The translations under genes and the position numbers were made by a program. A DNA stretch of 9,969 nt from Scatosoma sp045656625 (GTDB lineage Bacteria > Bacillota > Clostridia > Christensenellales > Borkfalkiaceae): positions 1 through 9,969 of the forward strand of contig JAZORL010000099.1 in assembly GCA_045656625.1 (NCBI GenBank), in the 5' to 3' direction. The notes beneath the pieces were generated by a model. That model was not told where the DNA came from. It made no database searches and saw only the letters and a list, made by a program, of their open reading frames with translations. Below, in pieces: positions 7,527-9,969 of this stretch (positions within the stretch are counted from its first letter, which is position 1; each line of letters opens with the position of its first letter).

Positions 7527-9969
7527 ATGAGATGTTTTTATGACGGAAGCGAAACTTTTTTACAACGTATAAAAGATGATAAATATCGCGTGATGATTAT
7601 TACGGAAGATATTTCACACGCAAAATTTGTTTATACCAAACAAATTCATGCTCCATTTTCTTTGGCTGAAAAATGCAGCGTAGATATGCAAAAAAATGAG
7701 CAAGGATTTTTTTGTGAAGTTGCTCTTGGAAAAGAGCCTTTACGCTATTGGTTTGAATTGCTTGGAAAAAATGAAAAATATTATTTTTCTTGTGCAGGAA
7801 TATCCTCACAGCATGCAGAGCGTTTAGACGAAGATTTTATCCTTGTGCCTAATTTTGAGACGCCGAAGTGGAGTAAAGGAGCTGTATGGTATCAAATTAT
7901 GCCAGATAGCTTTTTTAATGGGGATACGTTATGCAATAAAAGCGATAGTAATGGTGCGCACGTCAACGTTTGGGGGCAAGCGCGAAGAGGAATGAATGAT
8001 TACTATGGTGGTGATTTGTACGGCATTGCGAAAAAAGTGGAGTACTTAAAAGAATTATCCGTAGATGTCGTTAGCATAAATCCAATATGGATGTCTACCC
8101 ATAACGCAGGATACGGTTCTTTTGATCTTGAACAAGTGGATGCTACGTTTGGTGGGTTAAATGCCTTGAAATATTTAATCGAGGTTTTGCATAAAAACGA
8201 CATGAAATTGGTATTGGATGGAGTTTTTCAATATTACCATAAATTTGGCAGAATGTATAATGCAGCCGAAATTTTCCCGATAGAAGCGGTAGCGCAAAAG
8301 GATGAAACATATGCCGACGTGTTCGTCAGCGATTGTATTGGAACGCCTATTATCGGTACTTGGGGGCATCCAACCATTGATTTTTCTTCTGAGTTAGCGA
8401 GAGAAATTATTGCGGGGGCGAATTCCCCTGTTCAAAGATATTTAACGTTGGGCGCGGACGGGTGGCGTCTTGATGTGGGTAACACCTATGAAGGGAGCAA
8501 TCAAGATTGTTACGGTGCGTGCGATACGGCATTGGGATATATTTATGACGCGGTGAAGAAGCATGGCGAGGATAAGCTGGTTTTAACGGAACATCCTTGG
8601 GGAGAAATGTTTTCATCAGGTAAATGTGAAAGTAAATGGAATTATGATTTTGGGTATGCTATTCGTGATTGGGCATCAAAACGTATTGACAATAGGGAAG
8701 CGGAAATACGGTTAAAGAAAGCAATTTTTTCTTTGCCGTTTCCCGTTGCGCAGTCGAGCTTTAATTTTTTAACGACACACGATTTGTCAAGAATATTATG
8801 GTATGCAAACGGGGATATAGCTGCTTTAAAATCGGCGATTGCCGTGCAGTTTGCCTTTTTAGGGGCTCCGTCTATTTATAGTGGCGACGAAATCGGTATG
8901 CTCGGCAAGCCGGCGGAATTCATGGCTGAAGCAGCGCCTACGTCCTTTGGCAGCTTTCATTGGAATGAAGAAAAGCAGAATAAAGATATTTTAGGGATTT
9001 ATAAAACGCTTACGCATTTACGAAAGGATAAAAGAGACTTGTTTACGCACGGTTGTTGTTTTTCATATCCCTGCGGTGAAAACATGATAGCCGTAGTCCG
9101 TTCTAAAGATGATGATACGGTTGTGGCAATTGGAAACGTAGGTGAGAGTGAAGAAATTAGTTTGAATGTACCTTTGATTTCAGACGGCATTTATACCGAT
9201 GTTATAAGTGGAAATACAGTTACGGTAAAAGATGGTACATTCAAAGCGAAAATTCCACATGGTTGCGCGTTTTTTGCGAAAAACACGAATTGTCAAATTA
9301 TTAATGGATTTACAGTCAGTGGTGATGTTTGTTATCGTGACGGTATCTATAAATTGGGAAAACAAGCACGTCTTTGCGGGGAATTGTACGGTTGTTATGA
9401 TATAGTGTTGAATCGTACTGCGAACATTCGTTGCGGTTGTGTTAAGATTACGAACGAGCGGCTGGAAATCTTAGGGAAAAGCTATCATATAACAGGACAG
9501 ATTCGTATTCTTAGAAATGAAAAAGATATCGTTACGGTGATAGACGGTTCAGGCGAAATCGTAAGTGTAAAAGTAGATGATCCGTATACAGTTGCTATTA
9601 TTGCAGAAGGGGAAGGCGACGTTGCTTTAAAGTCAAATAATAATGCAACGATAAAGTGGATTGCAAATGCTGACTATGGCTTTCACGGTATGTTTGACGT
9701 GATGAATGGTAAACGGCAAACAAGAACAATCGATGGTGATTTTTCCGTAAAAACTCTTTTTTGCGAGGAGGGAAGTATAGAGCTCTTTACAGACGGCGCA
9801 AGTATTGGGATAAAGATTGCAAAGGGTGAGACAATTTTTTATCGCGATGTTGATGGCGTTTTTGAAATTCTTGGACAAGGTGTGGCCGCTAAACAGGTTG
9901 TATTACAGCGTGTAGATGACAAGGTGTCGGCGTATTACATGACGTCGCAGGGCTGCGTTTTGTTGGGAA
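7527..9969 (+). CDS. Cytoplasmic GH13 (neopullulanase-like) alpha-glycosidase, paralogue of gene 1, 3' partial
   Basis: The frame is open from ATG 7527 to the window end: 814 residues without a stop, so the protein is truncated by the window. There is no signal peptide. Residues ~1-105 resemble a CBM34-type N-domain, followed by the GH13 barrel: MPDSF (125-129), YGGDLYGI, region I DGVFQY (231-236), region II GWRLDVGN with nucleophile Asp316 and Arg314, region III TEH with Glu355, and region IV TTHD with Asp419. These match gene 1 closely, including NFLTTHDL and the shared FGYAIRDWA segment. After domain C (~585) comes a beta-rich tail with GDFSVKTL (737-744), matching GDFTVKTL (854-861) of gene 1. 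I count 21 Cys in 814 residues, far denser than in gene 1, which fits a reducing cytoplasm. Probable role: hydrolysis of imported alpha-linked oligosaccharides. Neopullulanase-like activity is a family inference; altered motifs make the substrate uncertain. Confidence 0.9.
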   Translation, partial: MRCFYDGSETFLQRIKDDKYRVMIITEDISHAKFVYTKQIHAPFSLAEKCSVDMQKNEQGFFCEVALGKEPLRYWFELLGKNEKYYFSCAGISSQHAERLDEDFILVPNFETPKWSKGAVWYQIMPDSFFNGDTLCNKSDSNGAHVNVWGQARRGMNDYYGGDLYGIAKKVEYLKELSVDVVSINPIWMSTHNAGYGSFDLEQVDATFGGLNALKYLIEVLHKNDMKLVLDGVFQYYHKFGRMYNAAEIFPIEAVAQKDETYADVFVSDCIGTPIIGTWGHPTIDFSSELAREIIAGANSPVQRYLTLGADGWRLDVGNTYEGSNQDCYGACDTALGYIYDAVKKHGEDKLVLTEHPWGEMFSSGKCESKWNYDFGYAIRDWASKRIDNREAEIRLKKAIFSLPFPVAQSSFNFLTTHDLSRILWYANGDIAALKSAIAVQFAFLGAPSIYSGDEIGMLGKPAEFMAEAAPTSFGSFHWNEEKQNKDILGIYKTLTHLRKDKRDLFTHGCCFSYPCGENMIAVVRSKDDDTVVAIGNVGESEEISLNVPLISDGIYTDVISGNTVTVKDGTFKAKIPHGCAFFAKNTNCQIINGFTVSGDVCYRDGIYKLGKQARLCGELYGCYDIVLNRTANIRCGCVKITNERLEILGKSYHITGQIRILRNEKDIVTVIDGSGEIVSVKVDDPYTVAIIAEGEGDVALKSNNNATIKWIANADYGFHGMFDVMNGKRQTRTIDGDFSVKTLFCEEGSIELFTDGASIGIKIAKGETIFYRDVDGVFEILGQGVAAKQVVLQRVDDKVSAYYMTSQGCVLLG

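Noticed and set aside
7600..7809. Minus-strand open frame over the start of the second GH13 gene
   Set aside because: The plus frame has a good ribosome binding site and codes for a CBM34-like domain leading into GH13, while the antisense product is low-complexity and unrecognised.

Overview
The window looks like part of a carbohydrate-utilisation locus from a low-to-moderate GC, probably Gram-positive, anaerobic bacterium. A gut or rumen Clostridia-type Bacillota member is my best guess. The clues are purine-rich Shine-Dalgarno sites close to each start, a lipoprotein-anchored extracellular glycosidase beside signal-less glycosidases, the standard genetic code, and densely packed genes on one strand. 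Taxonomy is an inference; no marker gene is present.

Layout, all on the + strand. (1) 1-4641: a very large lipoprotein cut off at its 5' end. It has a lipobox, a CBM34-like N-terminal domain, a neopullulanase/cyclomaltodextrinase-like GH13 catalytic domain and about five beta-sandwich (LamG/DUF1080-like) modules. (2) 4651-7458: a complete 935-residue GH106-like (alpha-L-rhamnosidase-type) glycoside hydrolase without a signal peptide. Its ribosome binding site overlaps the stop codon of gene 1. (3) 7459-7489: an intrinsic terminator closing the gene 1-gene 2 unit. (4) 7527-9969: a second GH13 enzyme, a paralogue of gene 1 without a signal peptide, running off the 3' end. No gap exceeds 68 bases, and I saw no RNA gene, mobile element or CRISPR array.

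Working model (inference): the surface lipoprotein binds and cleaves an alpha-glucan-like or mixed polysaccharide outside the cell. Oligosaccharides are imported by a transporter not seen here. The two signal-less enzymes, GH106-like and GH13, finish the breakdown in the cytoplasm. Both GH13 proteins keep the catalytic Asp/Glu/Asp triad but share the same departures from the usual GH13 motifs: region I lacks Asn-His and the 'YD' motif after beta-strand 2 is 'YG'. This suggests an unusual GH13 subgroup whose substrate may not be ordinary starch. The pairing with a GH106-like enzyme hints at a rhamnose-containing or otherwise branched heteroglycan, but the substrate cannot be read from sequence alone.
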